A stretch of DNA of 64,000 nt from Peromyscus leucopus (lineage: Eukaryota; Chordata; Mammalia; Rodentia; Cricetidae), in contig NC_051071.1 in assembly GCF_004664715.2 (NCBI RefSeq), positions 92,676,936 to 92,740,935 of the forward strand. The letters are read 5' to 3'. The notes below the pieces were generated by a model. That model was not told the DNA's origin and did not search any database. It saw only the letters and a list, made by a program, of their open reading frames with translations. Positions 12,119-22,800 of this stretch are shown piece after piece. Within the stretch, counting starts at the first letter, position 1. Every line of letters begins with the position of its first letter. Both the position numbers and the translations under genes were made by a program.

Positions 12119-12325
12119 CATAGATTTGGGCTAGAGAGATGGCTTAGAGGTTAAGAGCACTGGCTGTTATTCCAAAGGCCCTGAGTTCAATTCCCAGCAA
12201 CCACATGGTGGCTGAAAACCATCTGTAATGAGATCTAGTTCCTTCTTTGGGCCTGCAGGGACACATGCAGGCAGAACACTGTATACATAATATATAAATA
12301 AATCTTTAAAAAACCCATAGATTAG
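12119..12325 (+). mobile_element. B2 SINE
   Basis: Sense B2 12126-12317, with short flanking duplication 'catagatt'. Confidence 0.9.
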
Positions 12326-12640
12326 ATTAGGAACCTTGAGGAAATACTTTTCCTAAAAAACAACTTTGTGCAACAATCAATAAACATGCCTTTGTATGTC
12401 TGTTTGAGGTTCAATTCATCAGAGGTTGGACCTTCCGACTGCCACACAGGTCTAAAAATTCATTTTGATGTGACCTCCTTCTTTGACCCACTCACACAAC
12501 ACATAACTCCCTCAAGACTGCCACATGTGTACCACGGCATGAGTGTGCATTCATTTACACACATATACACAGAGGATGAGTAAATAAATATTTAAAAATT
12601 TAAAGATCTGCAAGAATCTTAGGTGCATGTTGCTCTGACA
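12326..12640. other. Unassigned, ends in B3-like tail
   Basis: About 12495-12600 resembles a B3 3' region; the rest is unassigned. Confidence 0.4.
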
Positions 12641-12728
12641 GGGGCGAGCAGGGTGGTCCAGTGGCAGAGTGACTACCTATTACTCATGAGGACCTGGATT
12701 CAATCCTCAGCCCTAGAAAAAAAAATTA
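12641..12728 (+). mobile_element. ID-type SINE
   Basis: 'ggtggtccagtggcagagtg' and 'gattcaatcctcagcccta' with an A-tail. Confidence 0.7.
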
Positions 12729-12734
12729 ATGCAC

Positions 12735-12935
12735 ATTATTATGTAAAAAGCCAATTTGAACAGGTCACATACATACTGTGCTAGTCCAACAGTATGATAT
12801 ATGGAAAAGCAGAAATACAGAGGTGAGAGAGGCTGCATCCGTGAGGACAGAGTAATAGAAACTCTGTGGTTTACTCAGCCCTGTTGTAAATCTTAAACTG
12901 CCCCCAAAATTAATTTTTTATTACTAGTTAAAGAG
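12735..12935 (+). mobile_element. Ancient L1 3' end
   Basis: Order of an L1MA-like 3' end: 'tattatgtaaaaagccaatt', 'catactgtgctagtccaaca', 'tatggaaaagcagaaataca', then a short A-rich end. Confidence 0.6.
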
Positions 12936-12942
12936 ATAAGAA

Positions 12943-13365
12943 CTAAAGAGATGGCCCAGTATTAAAAGTCCTTACTGCTCTTCCAGAGGACTAGAGTTCA
13001 ATTCCCAGCACCTCCATCAGACAGCTCACAACTACCCACAATGCCAGTTGCATGGGACCAGCACTCTCCTCTGGCCTGCATGGCACCTGCACGTATATAA
13101 CAGACACACAGCCGAGCAAAAGTATTTTTTTAATTAGAGGCTCAAGGCTGGAGAGACAGCTTGGTGCTGAGGAGCACCTGATGGTCTCAGAGGGCTGGGT
13201 TCTATCCCAGCACCCACAAGTGGCTCACAGCCATCTATAGCTCCAGTTCCAAGGGACACAACATCCTCTTCTGGCCTCCATGGGTATTGCATACACATGA
13301 TGCATTTATATACATTCAGGCAAAACACTTGTACACATAAAATAAAAAAAAAACCAAATCTTTAA
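12943..13365 (+). mobile_element. Two consecutive B2 SINEs
   Basis: Sense B2-type copies at about 12943-13130 and 13143-13365, both with A-rich tails. Confidence 0.85.
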
Positions 13366-13483
13366 AACTAAAGAGTTTGTAAAACTCAAGAAGTCAGAAA
13401 AGACGCAGAAAAACAAAAACAAAACAAAGTAGAATGAGAGGAATAATAGAGACAGAAACTAACAAACCAGAAAACAACCTAAA

Positions 13484-13610
13484 ATATCCAGGCATAGTGA
13501 CACATTTCTGTAATCCCAAGAATTGAGGTAGAAGCAGAAGGGTTTTGGAATTCAAGGCCATCCATAGCCACATAGTGATCCGGAATTCAACCTAGGATAG
13601 GGGAGGGACC
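13484..13610 (+). mobile_element. Old B1 SINE
   Basis: Diverged sense B1 ('ccaggcatagtgacacattt'). Confidence 0.65.
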
Positions 13611-13648
13611 AAAAACAAAGATCAACAAAACTAATACTTTGTTCCTTT

Positions 13649-13847
13649 AAAAATTCCAAGAACAGCCAGGCGGTGGTGGCGCACGCCTTTAATCCCAGCA
13701 CTGGGAGGCAGAGGCAGGCGGATCTCTGTGAGCTCCAGGCCAGCCTGGGCTACCAAGTGAGTTCCAGGAAAAGGCGCAAAGCTACACAGAGAAACCCTGC
13801 CTTGAAAAACCATAAAAAAAAAAAAAAAAAAAAAAATTCCAAGAACA
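13649..13847 (+). mobile_element. Young B1 SINE with TSDs
   Basis: B1 13665-13831 with long A-tail, flanked by 'aaaaattccaagaaca' at 13649-13664 and 13832-13847. Confidence 0.95.
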
Positions 13848-13896
13848 AAAGAAAAGTGTAGGTAAAGTTTCTTTACCTAAAAACTCGAGAGCCAGG

Positions 13897-14136
13897 CATG
13901 GTCAATGTATTAGTTACCTCTCCGCTGCTATGATATGGAGACAGCATGGTCAATGTGTTAGTTACCTCTCCACTGCTATGATATGGAGACAGCATGGTCA
14001 ATGTGCTAGTTACCTCTCCGCTGCTAGGATATGGAGACAGCATGGTCAATGTGTTTGTTACCTCTCTGCTGCTATGATATGGAGACAGCATGGTCAATGT
14101 GTTAGTTACCTCTCTGTTGCTGTGATAAAACACCAT
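13897..14136 (+). repeat. 48-bp tandem repeat, about 4.7 units
   Basis: Unit starting 'catggtcaatgt' recurs at 13897, 13945, 13993, 14041 and 14089, an exact 48-bp period. The last unit runs into the hAT element that follows, so the array is a local multiplication of the element's 5' terminus plus flank. The period is a multiple of three, so both strands show short repetitive ORFs; these are not genes. Confidence 0.95.
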
Positions 14137-14432
14137 GGCCAAAGCAATCGATAGAAAGAAGAGTTTATCTGAGTTTATGGTTCCAAAAAGATAAAAGTCC
14201 ATCATGGCAGGGAGGCATGTGGTCAGAAGCAGGAAGCTGGGAGATCACATCTCAATCGCAAGCAGGAAACAGGAAGTGAACTGGAAGTAGGGTGAGGCTA
14301 TATACTCTCAAAGGTGACACAAACTTCCTCCAGCAAAGCCACACCTCCTAAACCTCCCCAAGGGTATCCCAGCTGGGGCCCACATGTTCAAACGCCTGAG
14401 CCTCGGGGGGCATTTTCCTACACACCACCACA
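14100..14432 (+). mobile_element. Non-autonomous hAT-like element (URR1 type)
   Basis: Starts 'gttagttacctctctgttgc' and ends near 'acaccaccacagtcac', with the conserved interior order ('tccatcatggcagggaggca', 'caggaagtgaactgg', 'aaagccacacctcct'). No transposase. The family name is from memory of rodent hAT-Charlie repeats. Confidence 0.7.
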
Positions 14433-14588
14433 GTCACTAATACATAAGCAAAGGCTGAAGGATCTGGAGTAAGATCATTCATAGCCTCAGCACGCTTCAG
14501 CAGAATGCAGTGAAGTAGGACAAACTTCCAAATGGAAAAGGTCCTGGGTAGAGTAACAATATTGTTGACATTAGATATCTTCAGAAGC
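14433..14588. other. Unassigned stretch
   Basis: Nothing recognised. Confidence 0.35.
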
Positions 14589-14770
14589 TAGATTCTATTT
14601 TTTTTTTTTTTTTTTTTCTTTCGAGACAGGGTTTCTCTGTGTAGCTTTGTGCCTTTCCTGGAACTCACTCTGTAGACCAGGCTGGCCTCGAACTCACAGA
14701 GATCCGTCTGCCTCTGCCTCCCGAGTGCTGGGATTAAAGGCGTGCGCCACCACCGCCCGGTAGATTCTAT
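14589..14770 (-). mobile_element. Young B1 SINE with TSDs
   Basis: Antisense B1 14599-14760 with intact box and T-run; 'tagattctat' at 14589-14598 and 14761-14770. Confidence 0.95.
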
Positions 14771-15280
14771 GTGTTACCTTTTCACAGTGTCTTACATATA
14801 ACAATATTTGCTTAATTAATTAAATTGGATAAAAAAGAAATAATCATATACATATAAATATGACTTTAGAAGTTTGACAGTACTGAGAATGAAGAAGCTG
14901 TAAGATTTCTAAATAAATAAACAAATCCTGGTGAAACTGGTATTTTAAATTAATCCAGATGTGAATGTGGTAGCTTTGAAAGGACTATGAGGACAGAGGA
15001 CTAGTGCGGAAGCTCTGCCGCAATCCAGACCTTGCCTGGATTAGGATGTGTCAGATTCAATAGAGGCAAACAATGAATCTCAGAGGCATCATTAAAGTCA
15101 AACTATTATGATTTGCAAATAAGTGGACATGGACATTAGAAGCAAAGGATGTTAAATGTATTTAAAATATTTATTTAAAATGAAGATAATGAAGAATAAG
15201 GTCAGTGGTAGAAGAATGACATTTAATTAGATGCAACCTAAGCTGGATCTAACCTACAGTGTAAGAACTTCAGGTGTGTT
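14771..15280. other. Single-copy-like AT-rich stretch
   Basis: No repeat, ORF or RNA gene recognised. Confidence 0.4.
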
Positions 15281-15282
15281 CG

Positions 15283-15440
15283 GCCAGGCCTGGTGGCTCA
15301 TGCCTGAAATGTCAGCACTCAGGAGGCTGAGATAGGAGGATCGCCACAAGTGAAGCCAGCTGCATGACCTTGAGTTCAAGGCCAGCCTAGGACACAAAGT
15401 GAGCTGCTGTCCCCCTACCTTACCCCACTCACAAAAAAGC
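15283..15440 (+). mobile_element. Old B1/proto-B1 SINE
   Basis: 'ccaggcctggtggctcatgc' start, with an extra segment 'agctgcatgacctt' in the middle as in monomeric proto-B1 types. Confidence 0.65.
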
Positions 15441-15479
15441 AAAAAGGAAAAGAAACTCAAATATTTAATTTCAACTCAT

Positions 15480-15671
15480 AACTTTTGGTTTTAGGGCAGT
15501 GGTGCACTGCCTTTAATCCCAGCACTTGGGAGGCAGAGGCAGAGGCAGGTGGATCTCTGTGAGTTCAAGGCCAGCCTGGTCTACAGAGTGAGATCCAGGA
15601 AAGGCACAAAGCTACACAGAGAAACCCTGTCTTGAAAAACAAACAAACAAACAAACAACAAACTTTTGGTT
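15480..15671 (+). mobile_element. B1 SINE with TSDs
   Basis: B1 15491-15660 with (CAAA)n tail; 'aacttttggtt' at 15480-15490 and 15661-15671. The 'gaggca' motif is tripled near 15530-15548. Confidence 0.93.
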
Positions 15672-16125
15672 CTAAGATAAATTTTTAAACAAATTAAAAT
15701 ATACATGTTAACTGAGATATTATGAATATATTAATTAATTCAAATTAATTTAAATTCCTATGTATTTTCTTATTTTCTAAATGTATCTGGAGATGCAGGT
15801 AGTCTAGAACAAAAGAGCACTCTGCATCCCTCTTTTCCCACACCAAGCCATGCACTACACCACAAAATTAAACAGTCGTCTCTAGGGAAACCCATTTGTC
15901 AAGAGAGTTCCTGGCAAAAATAAAACCTGGCTCTTCTCCAGTCAGCTACACTGCAGATGGAGACGGATGACCGGCCGGTCTGTGGCTACTTAGTGTCAGG
16001 ATGAAGGATATCAGGCACACACCGTTTGGTGCCCAGAGACTTCCGACATGGACTTGCTCTGCCTGACCTCTCAGGCTCACCAATAATGAGGGTTTTTTAC
16101 TGCAGAGGTGGTGCATCCCTGGCCT
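15672..16125. other. Single-copy-like stretch
   Basis: AT-rich then GC-balanced; no repeat recognised; no convincing ORF. Confidence 0.4.
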
Positions 16126-16127
16126 GC

Positions 16128-16276
16128 TCCTGTGTTACAGACAAGGTGACTGAAGCCCCAAAGCACAGGCCATTTGCCCTACATCACACACCTGCTTGGT
16201 GTCAGGACAGAATACAGGTCTTGAGAGTCAGTTCAGTAACTGCTAACCTCTCTACTGAGCAGTACTGCCTCCCACA
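16128..16276 (-). mobile_element. MIR SINE
   Basis: Antisense MIR: 'acagacaaggtgactgaagc', 'tttgccctacatcacaca', 'agaatacaggtcttgagagt', 'aacctctctactgagcagta'. The order matches the whole MIR body, an ancient mammal-wide SINE. Confidence 0.8.
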
Positions 16277-16289
16277 TGATCATTTAAAA

Positions 16290-16662
16290 AAAAAGCATGC
16301 GCTCTGCGGACTGGGCTCGGGTTCCAGCGACATGGCTAAAGCCGAGAAGGTCAGGACCATCACCAACAGGGGACCTACAACGGTGCCTCCCTAGGGAAAC
16401 GGTGGAGAAAACTGAAGTCAACAAACACACCAAGTATGCTTGTTCCATCTGTGGCAAGACCAAGATGAGGATGAGTCGCTGGCATCTGGCACTGTGGTTC
16501 CACAATGGAAACCGTGGCTGGCGGCCCCTGACCTATACCACCAATCCTCTGTCACAGTCAGGTCTGCACCAGAGGGCTGAAGGAAGGGAAAGACCAGTAA
16601 AGTGCTACCGTGTGCAACAGCTTGCAATACATGGGTTAATATACGTAACCAAAAATAGAAGA
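16290..16662 (+). pseudogene. Rpl37a-ps: Processed pseudogene of ribosomal protein L37a
   Basis: RPL37A is a small zinc-binding protein of the large ribosomal subunit. The sequence carries a 5' UTR-like lead, an ATG at 16332, the coding region and a 3' UTR-like end ('acatgggttaatatacgtaa') without introns. The clearest match is the Cys-x2-Cys zinc-finger start, read as TKYACSICGKTKM in frame from 16297, preceded by VEKTEVNKH. The parent's early residues lie in another frame ending in a stop at 16394, and the second Cys pair is destroyed, so the copy is dead. 'acatgat' occurs before the A-run (about 16274) and after the copy (about 16661), possibly a TSD. The open frame of 185 codons over this region is not a gene. 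Confidence 0.85.
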
Positions 16663-16840
16663 AAACATGATGTTCATATATTAAATAAAAACACTTTTCA
16701 TCTTAGTCACCACAAAACCCCAAGTCACAGATTCTTTCCTATTAATACTCAAAATAACTTTTACTTTGGCAAGACCTTGTGCGCAGCAGGTTTCTGTTTT
16801 GTTTGGTTTGGATTTCATATCAGTTTAATAAAGATCAGAT
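16663..16840. other. Unassigned stretch
   Basis: Nothing recognised. Confidence 0.35.
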
Positions 16841-16841
16841 T

Positions 16842-16962
16842 CCCCTCAAGCTAGCCTGGGATTCACTATGTAGCCCTGGCTAAATCTGAACTTGTGGCAA
16901 TCCTCCTGTCTTAGCTTCTCCAGTGCTGGGATTACAGGTGTGAAACGCCACACCTGGCTCAA
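16842..16962 (-). mobile_element. Old B1 SINE
   Basis: Antisense B1 ('gattcactatgtagccctgg' to 'ggattacaggtgtgaaacgc'). Confidence 0.75.
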
Positions 16963-16984
16963 ACTAGTTTTGTTTTATTTTATT

Positions 16985-17155
16985 CAGTAATGATGATGAT
17001 TGGGTGTGAATGTACATACCACAGTACATGTGTGAAGGTCAGAGAACAGTTTTGTGGAGGTGGTTATCTTCTTCCACCTTTACATGGGTCCTAGAGAGTA
17101 AGCTCAGGTTGCCAGTCTTACTTAGCTGCCTTACCTGCTCGGTTATTTCAGTTGA
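16985..17155 (-). mobile_element. B3/B4-type SINE
   Basis: Antisense: 'tgtgtgaaggtcagagaaca', 'cttccacctttacatgggtc'. Confidence 0.65.
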
Positions 17156-17189
17156 TGTTCACAACAGCTTTCAAATGGACTGTGTAACA

Positions 17190-17255
17190 GGACCATGAGT
17201 TCACAGCTTGCCTAGGCTATATAGCAAGACCATATCTGAAAATAATTGAATGAAT
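17190..17255 (+). mobile_element. B1 SINE fragment
   Basis: 3' part of a B1 ('agcttgcctaggctatatag'). Confidence 0.5.
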
Positions 17256-17285
17256 GAATGAAGAGATAGACTATTTTAAGCTCTA

Positions 17286-17286
<1 letters not shown>

Positions 17287-17325
<39 letters not shown>
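17287..17325 (+). repeat. (AC)n microsatellite
   Basis: About 19 uninterrupted AC units. Confidence 0.98.
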
Positions 17326-17326
<1 letters not shown>

Positions 17327-17351
17327 CAGAATTGGTTTAAAAGCAAGAAAA

Positions 17352-17494
17352 TCTGTCAGGCAGTGGTGGCACATGCCTTTAAACCCAGCATTCAAGAGAC
17401 AGAGGCAGGCAGATCTCTGGGTTCAAGGCCAGCCTGGACTCAGAGCTGAGTACCAGGACAGCCAAGGATAGATAAAGAAACCCTGTCTCTATTG
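17352..17494 (+). mobile_element. B1 SINE
   Basis: Sense B1 ('caggcagtggtggcacatgc'). Confidence 0.88.
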
Positions 17495-17790
17495 TGAAAT
17501 ATCACTTTAACTAGACAATGATGTGTTACATTTGTTTATGTTGCATTTGTTTAATTATGTAAAGATGTGTTGCTGTTTCACCTTGCCTGCCTAAGGTGCC
17601 TGACCTTTAGGGGATGGGGCATAGTTATAAAAAGGGAGTGAAGGCCAGGCGGTAGTGGCACTCGCCTTTAATCTCAGCACTCGGGAGGCAGAGGCAGGTG
17701 GGTCTCTGTGAGTTCGAGGCCAGCCTGGTCTACAGAGTGAGTTCCAGGAAAGGCACAAAGCTACACAGAGAAACCCTGTCTCAAAAAACC

Positions 17791-17845
<55 letters not shown>

Positions 17846-18090
17846 ATAGGGCGTGAATTCCTAGAGCCTACATCTTGTCCTTCTCCCCTTCCTGTATCTT
17901 CTCTCTTCTTCCTGACCACCATGAAGTGATCAATTTTGCTCTTCACACACTTTATATCTCACCATGGCCCAGAAATAATGAAGCTGCTGACCATGGATGG
18001 AGATCCCTGAAACTGTGAGCTAAACATATTTTTTTCTGAACTGCTTAGTTCAGGTATTAGTCACAGTGATGAAAAACTGGCTAATACAGA
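17495..18090 (+). mobile_element. LTR-derived region interrupted by B1
   Basis: 17495-17612 resembles the 5' start of the LTR at 26139 (shared 'tttgtttatgttgcatttgt'). 17849-18090 has the order of a rodent MaLR-type LTR end ('gaaactgtgagctaaacata' then 'caggtattagtcacagtgat'). These may be two different LTRs. Confidence 0.5.
17644..17848 (+). mobile_element. B1 SINE with (TAAA)n tail
   Basis: Well-preserved sense B1 17644-17790; its tail has become a (TAAA)n microsatellite at 17791-17848. Confidence 0.93.
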
Positions 18091-18092
18091 CT

Positions 18093-18212
18093 TAAATTCC
18101 TAGGTAACTGACCAGCTATGTAACTTGAGCCATTTCCTCCTCATCTATACAATGAACAAATAGAAACAGAACCATGAAAATTAATAGCATTATTTTAAAA
18201 TTGGTCCCAGAT
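18093..18212 (+). mobile_element. Possible MIR fragment
   Basis: 'gaccagctatgtaacttgag', 'catttcctcctcatctatac' and 'aacagaaccatg' follow the MIR core and 3' order. Confidence 0.5.
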
Positions 18213-18638
18213 AATTCAAGGACAAGATTTTCACTTTAACCTTATTATCTTGTATCCTTGTTCCATATCTGATCAGGAAAAATCATCTCTCTTGTTTTTT
18301 TTTTTTAAAGTTACAGACTTAGCTCTGCATAGTCAGAGAGAAAAAAATTGACAAAAAACATAATATATAGTGGGCATTATGGAGATTTGAATCTCATCTT
18401 TTTGCAATCATTTATCTAAGCAGACGGTTTTTTAAATCCTAAGTATGGCTGCTCTGAAGGGGAAACAGAAAAGCGTAAAGAAGGTCAGGTCAGCTGTCTG
18501 CGTCCAATCACATCAAGTACCAGCCATAGCTCCAGGTATCAAGAACCTGTGTCCTGACTTGATTAGTGCCAACACATGTGGAACCTAATGGTTTACATTT
18601 GATTCTGTCTAGTGAGTAAGTCATTTAGATCTTAGACG
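18213..18638. other. Single-copy-like stretch
   Basis: No repeat or coding signal recognised. Confidence 0.4.
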
Positions 18639-18639
18639 T

Positions 18640-19140
18640 GTATGTGTGTGGGCATGTGGAAGAGAGAGGACAGCTTTTGGGGACAGTTTCTTACCATACC
18701 TCATTTGAGACAGGGTCTCTGATTTCCTCTGTACCACACACAGCAAGCAAGCTAGCTGGTGTGCAAAAATCCTGACAATAACTGTCTCCACCTGCCATCA
18801 CAACACAGACATGCTGGGGTTACGCATCGCATGTGGTAGGGTTCCAGGGATCTAAACTCAGGTTGTCAGGCTTGATCAGTCAGTATTTTTTTGTTTGTTG
18901 TTAGTTTGTTAGTTTTACGTGTATGGGTATTTTGCCTGCATGCACAGATATGTGCACCACATGCATGCCTAGTGCAATGGATCCCTGGAACTGGATCCAT
19001 CTGGACAGCTGTGAGCTGCCATGTGGGTGCTGGGAATTGAACCCAGGTCCTCTAGAGGAGCAGCCAGTGCTTTTAACTGCTGAGTCATCTCTCCAAACCC
19101 CAGTTAGTGTTTTACCCACTATACCATCTTCTGAGCCCTG
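18640..19140 (-). mobile_element. B4 SINE containing a B2
   Basis: Antisense B4 (B1+ID composite) 18640-18890, resuming at 19101-19140. The B2 at 18893-19100 lies inside it, flanked by the related 'cagtcagtattttt' and 'cagttagtgtttta'. Confidence 0.8.
18893..19100 (-). mobile_element. B2 SINE nested in B4
   Basis: Antisense B2 with 'gagctgccatgtgggtgctg' and 'tgagtcatctctccaaaccc'. Confidence 0.88.
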
Positions 19141-19214
19141 AATCTTATATTTTTGGTTGTGAGCCTAGCCTTTAATGGCTGAGCCATCTCTCCAGCCCCT
19201 GAGCCCTGAATCTT
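19132..19214 (-). mobile_element. Very short B2-derived retroposon with TSDs
   Basis: A roughly 52-bp insert (19148-19199) ending 'gagccatctctccagcccc', flanked by copies of 'tgagccctgaatctta' at 19132-19147 and 19199-19214. Only the 5' end of a B2-like RNA is present. Confidence 0.75.
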
Positions 19215-19735
19215 AAAAAAAAAAAAAAAGTTAACATGGAAAGGAATGGGTTTGACCGTGACTTCTTTATACATTATATTTCAATACACTTGGTCCCCAT
19301 TCTTTCCCTCTATCATGTCCCTTCTACCCTCCCCACTTCCTCAAGTTTCTTCCCCTTCTCCTCCTCATTAGCTCCCCTTCTGTTTTCCCATTGCAAACAC
19401 TCCACTACCCTCCCTATTTCACTCTTAAGATCTCTTCATCCCCTTTCATGATCTCCTTTCTAATTCCATGACTATAAACTCATATGTAAATACACATACA
19501 TTGTTGGTTCCCACAAATTATAGTACATATTGCTTGAAATTCACAGTTGGAGTCCCCTTGGAAAATCAAGAAGTAAAATGCAGTCCCTGCACCAAACCAG
19601 CTACCCAGACTTCCCAACTGAGTGCCAATATACAATGTGATAACCTTGAAGTATATGGTTACATTCTTTCTAGTTTTCATACTTTCGTTTTTTTATTTAA
19701 AATAAATTTAATTGTATTTCAGACATTTACTTCTG
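19215..19735. other. Pyrimidine-rich then unassigned stretch
   Basis: 19285-19465 is strongly C/T rich and could be an old antisense L1 3' UTR. The remainder holds nothing recognisable. Confidence 0.35.
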
Positions 19736-19736
19736 T

Positions 19737-20074
19737 CCTAGTTAGGGTTTCTATTGCTGTGAAGAGACACCATGACCATGGCAACTCTTATAAAGGACAC
19801 ACTTCATTGTGATGGCAGCTTAGGGTTCAAGGTTCAGCCATCATGGCGGGGAGCATGGTGACATGCAGGCTGAGAGTTCTTACCTCTTCATAGGCAGGCA
19901 ACAGGAAGTGAACTGCCTCCCTGGGTGGTGTCCTAACCAGAAGAATCCTCAAAGCCGGCCCCCACAGTGACACACTTCCTCTAATAACAAAGCCACCCCT
20001 CCTAACAGTGCCGCTCCCCATCAGATTATGGGACTCTGCGATTATGGGGGCCAATTGCATCCAAACCACCACAT
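19737..20074 (+). mobile_element. Non-autonomous hAT-like element (URR1 type)
   Basis: 'ctagttagggtttctattgc', 'accatgaccatggcaactct', 'caaaccaccac' end. No coding capacity. Confidence 0.75.
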
Positions 20075-20837
20075 TTCTTACCTACCAGACACAAAGCACT
20101 AGAGGAAAGGGTTCAGGTGACAAAAAGGAAATCTAATTGACGCTGCAGAGGAAGGTGACAGGACAGTGGTTACCCTGCCCTGTGAGCCAAACAGGAACTG
20201 CCAGCAAGACCAGCTCATCTGTCAGACCTAAAGTTTCGTTTTTTAATAAACATTAAAGCTTTCTAACCCTTCTTAGACTAAGCTGTAATTTTGGGGTCTT
20301 TGTCCCTCTGGGTCAGTCTGCCCAGAACTATCTGATGAAGCAGACTGATGGGGGCAACCCGACCCATCCAGCTTCCTCTCAGCCTATTAACTGGTCACTT
20401 AGCACACAATTTGTGCATGTTACTTGGTAAGCTATATTTCCTCTTAACCCATGGGACTTTCAGTGTGTGGGGATCTTAAAGGAAACCCCCATCTCTTTAC
20501 TTGGTAGAACCAAATGGTGAATCAAGAAAGAAAAGAGGCCTCTAGACATCTGTAGGCTTCTCCTGGGGCCAGGGCTGAAACTTACTCTAGAGATGAATGA
20601 CTCAGTGACTGCTGTGGTATTGCTGTTGCTTAAAAAAACTCTCAGCCCAAGATCATTGTATTATTTAATGGGGCACGGTGGGGGGCATCTCTAACTCAAA
20701 TTATACATTATAGTTTTTGACAGACTATAGTACTGAATGTGAAAGAAAAGCAATAAAGTTTTGATAACAATAGACAAAAGTTGTAGACAAAAACTCTACT
20801 AACCACAACAGAAAAACCGATAAATTTGATTACATTA
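20075..20837. other. Single-copy-like stretch
   Basis: The longest unassigned piece in this part of the window. The last ~75 bp ('accgataaatttgattacat') resemble an ancient L1 ORF2. No ORF supports a gene. Confidence 0.4.
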
Positions 20838-21160
20838 AGAATTTATGGGGGCTGAGGCAATGACTAGGTGGAGCACTGACCTGAGTTTGAATACTTGGCA
20901 CCCACATAAAAAGCCAGGCATGGGGACAAAAAAAAAAGACAACCTAAGAGCTTGTTGGCCAGCCAGCCTCTCCAAACCTGCAAGCTTCCAGTTCAGTGAG
21001 AGACCCTGCTTCAAGGCAACGAAGACGGAGAAATAGATGATATCAATGTCCTGTTCTGGTTGGTCTCTGTATGCAGGCACAGGCAGAGGCACCTATACAT
21101 TAACATGCACACACCACACCCACCTCACACCACAAACAATAAACTACCAAGAATTTATGG
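20838..21160 (+). mobile_element. B4/RSINE-type composite SINE with TSDs
   Basis: tRNA-like head, B1-like middle and CA-rich tail (20850-21148), flanked by 'aagaatttatgg' at 20838-20849 and 21149-21160. Confidence 0.85.
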
Positions 21161-21283
21161 CTAGCAATTGTTTCCAGAAATGCTATAAAATATGGTTGAT
21201 AAGTTGAGCTGATTAACAAGTAAATTTTATGTCTGTTCTGTGCAAAGCACTGTGAAAAAAAAAGAGGAAGAGGAGGAGGGTAA

Positions 21284-21510
<227 letters not shown>

Positions 21511-21603
21511 AGAAGGGACGCAGAGGCAGCAACGGGAGAAGAAATCAATGACCAAAGTATAATGACAGTGAAACCTGCTACTCTGTAAAACTTTTTTAAA
21601 ATT

Positions 21604-21782
21604 GTGTGTGGCTGGAGACATGGCTGAGCTGTTAGGAACCCTGGCTGCTCTTCCAAATCACCCGGGTTCAATTCCTAGCACCACATGGCAGGTCACACTG
21701 TCTGCAACTCCAATTCTAGGGCATCTGACAGCCTCACACAGACATACATGCAGGAAAAACACCAATGCACATAAAAATAAAA
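21604..21782 (+). mobile_element. B2 SINE
   Basis: Sense B2 ('ggctggagacatggctgagc'). Confidence 0.85.
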
Positions 21783-21783
21783 T

Positions 21784-21932
21784 GAGCCGGAGCCTGATGG
21801 TGCACGCCTTTAATCTCAGCACTTGAGAGGCAGGCGGATCTCTATGAGTTCCAGGCCAGCCTGGTCTACAAAATGAGTTTCAGGACAGCCAGGACTACAC
21901 AGAGAAACCTTATCTCAAAAAAAAAAAAAAAA
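21784..21932 (+). mobile_element. B1 SINE
   Basis: Sense B1 directly following the B2, with A-tail. Confidence 0.88.
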
Positions 21933-21987
21933 AAACCACCATACCAAAAAAAAAAAGAAAGAAAATTTTTTTAAAAAATTGTGTGTG

Positions 21988-22200
21988 TGGGGTGGTTGGA
22001 GAGATGACTCAGCATTTCAGGAGTTTGGCTGCTCCTGCAGAGGACTGCAAGTTCAGTTCCTAGTGCCCATGTCAGGTGGCGCATAACCACCTGTAACTCA
22101 AGCTCCAGGGGAAATGACACCTCTGGCTTCCAAAGGCATCCACACCCACATATCACATGCATAATAAAGTTAATTAAAAATTAGTAACATAAATAAAAAA
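21988..22200 (+). mobile_element. B2 SINE
   Basis: Sense B2 ('ggttggagagatgactcagc'). Confidence 0.85.
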
Positions 22201-22224
22201 ATAATATTTTAAAAATTGTGTGTG

Positions 22225-22555
22225 TTTTCAGGGAGGGTGTGTAACATATATGTGGAAGCCAGAAGTCAACCTGAATGCTGTTCCTCAGGTACCATCCCCT
22301 TGCTTTATTTGAAACAGACTCTCTCACTTGGCCTAAATATGCTAACTCTAGACTACGTTGATTGCCCCCAGTGCTGTGAAGACAAGTATACACCCCCATG
22401 CCCAGCCTTTTTACATGGGTTCTGGGAATCAAATAGGGTCTCCGGGCTTGCAAGGCAAGCGTTTACCATCTGAGCTGTCTCCCTCACCCTCATCATATCC
22501 TCAGTTACACAGCAAGCTAGAGGCCAGCCTGGGGCTACATGGGACTCTGGAGAGA
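22225..22555 (-). mobile_element. B4 SINE and B1 fragment
   Basis: Antisense B4 22235-22495 ('catgggttctgggaatcaaa', 'gcttgcaaggcaagcgttta'), then a B1 piece at about 22500-22550 in + orientation. Confidence 0.7.
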
Positions 22556-22599
22556 GAGACAGAGACAGACAGACCGAGAGAACAAAAGACCTGACATTG

Positions 22600-22800
22600 T
22601 GTGAGCTCACCGTGAGCTCCTTCTGTCCTTTCTGTGGCCTAATGGAGGGGGCAACAGCAATGGAAACAACCCTGACCAGTGAACCCGAGGTCCCTTGATT
22701 CTGAACTTCCCATAACTACAGAACTATAAAATAAATTTATTTCAAAAGTTTTCCAGTCTTGAGTATTCTGTTAAAACAATACAAGTAGACTACAGCACTG
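22600..22800 (+). mobile_element. Possible MaLR/MLT1 LTR end
   Basis: 'aactacagaactataaaata' and 'cagtcttgagtattctgtta' follow the 3' end of MLT1-type LTRs. Confidence 0.45.

Noticed and set aside
11897..12154. 85-codon plus ORF as a possible exon
   Set aside because: It ends inside a B2 SINE and shows no splice signals or recognised similarity.
13897..14136. CRISPR-like array of 48-bp repeats
   Set aside because: Repeats are contiguous without unique spacers, and the host is a mammal.
13873..14205. Repetitive ORFs on both strands at the 48-bp array
   Set aside because: The period is divisible by three, so open frames are automatic.
16297..16854. 185-codon plus ORF as a gene
   Set aside because: It runs across the RPL37A processed pseudogene and beyond in a frame that loses the parental protein.
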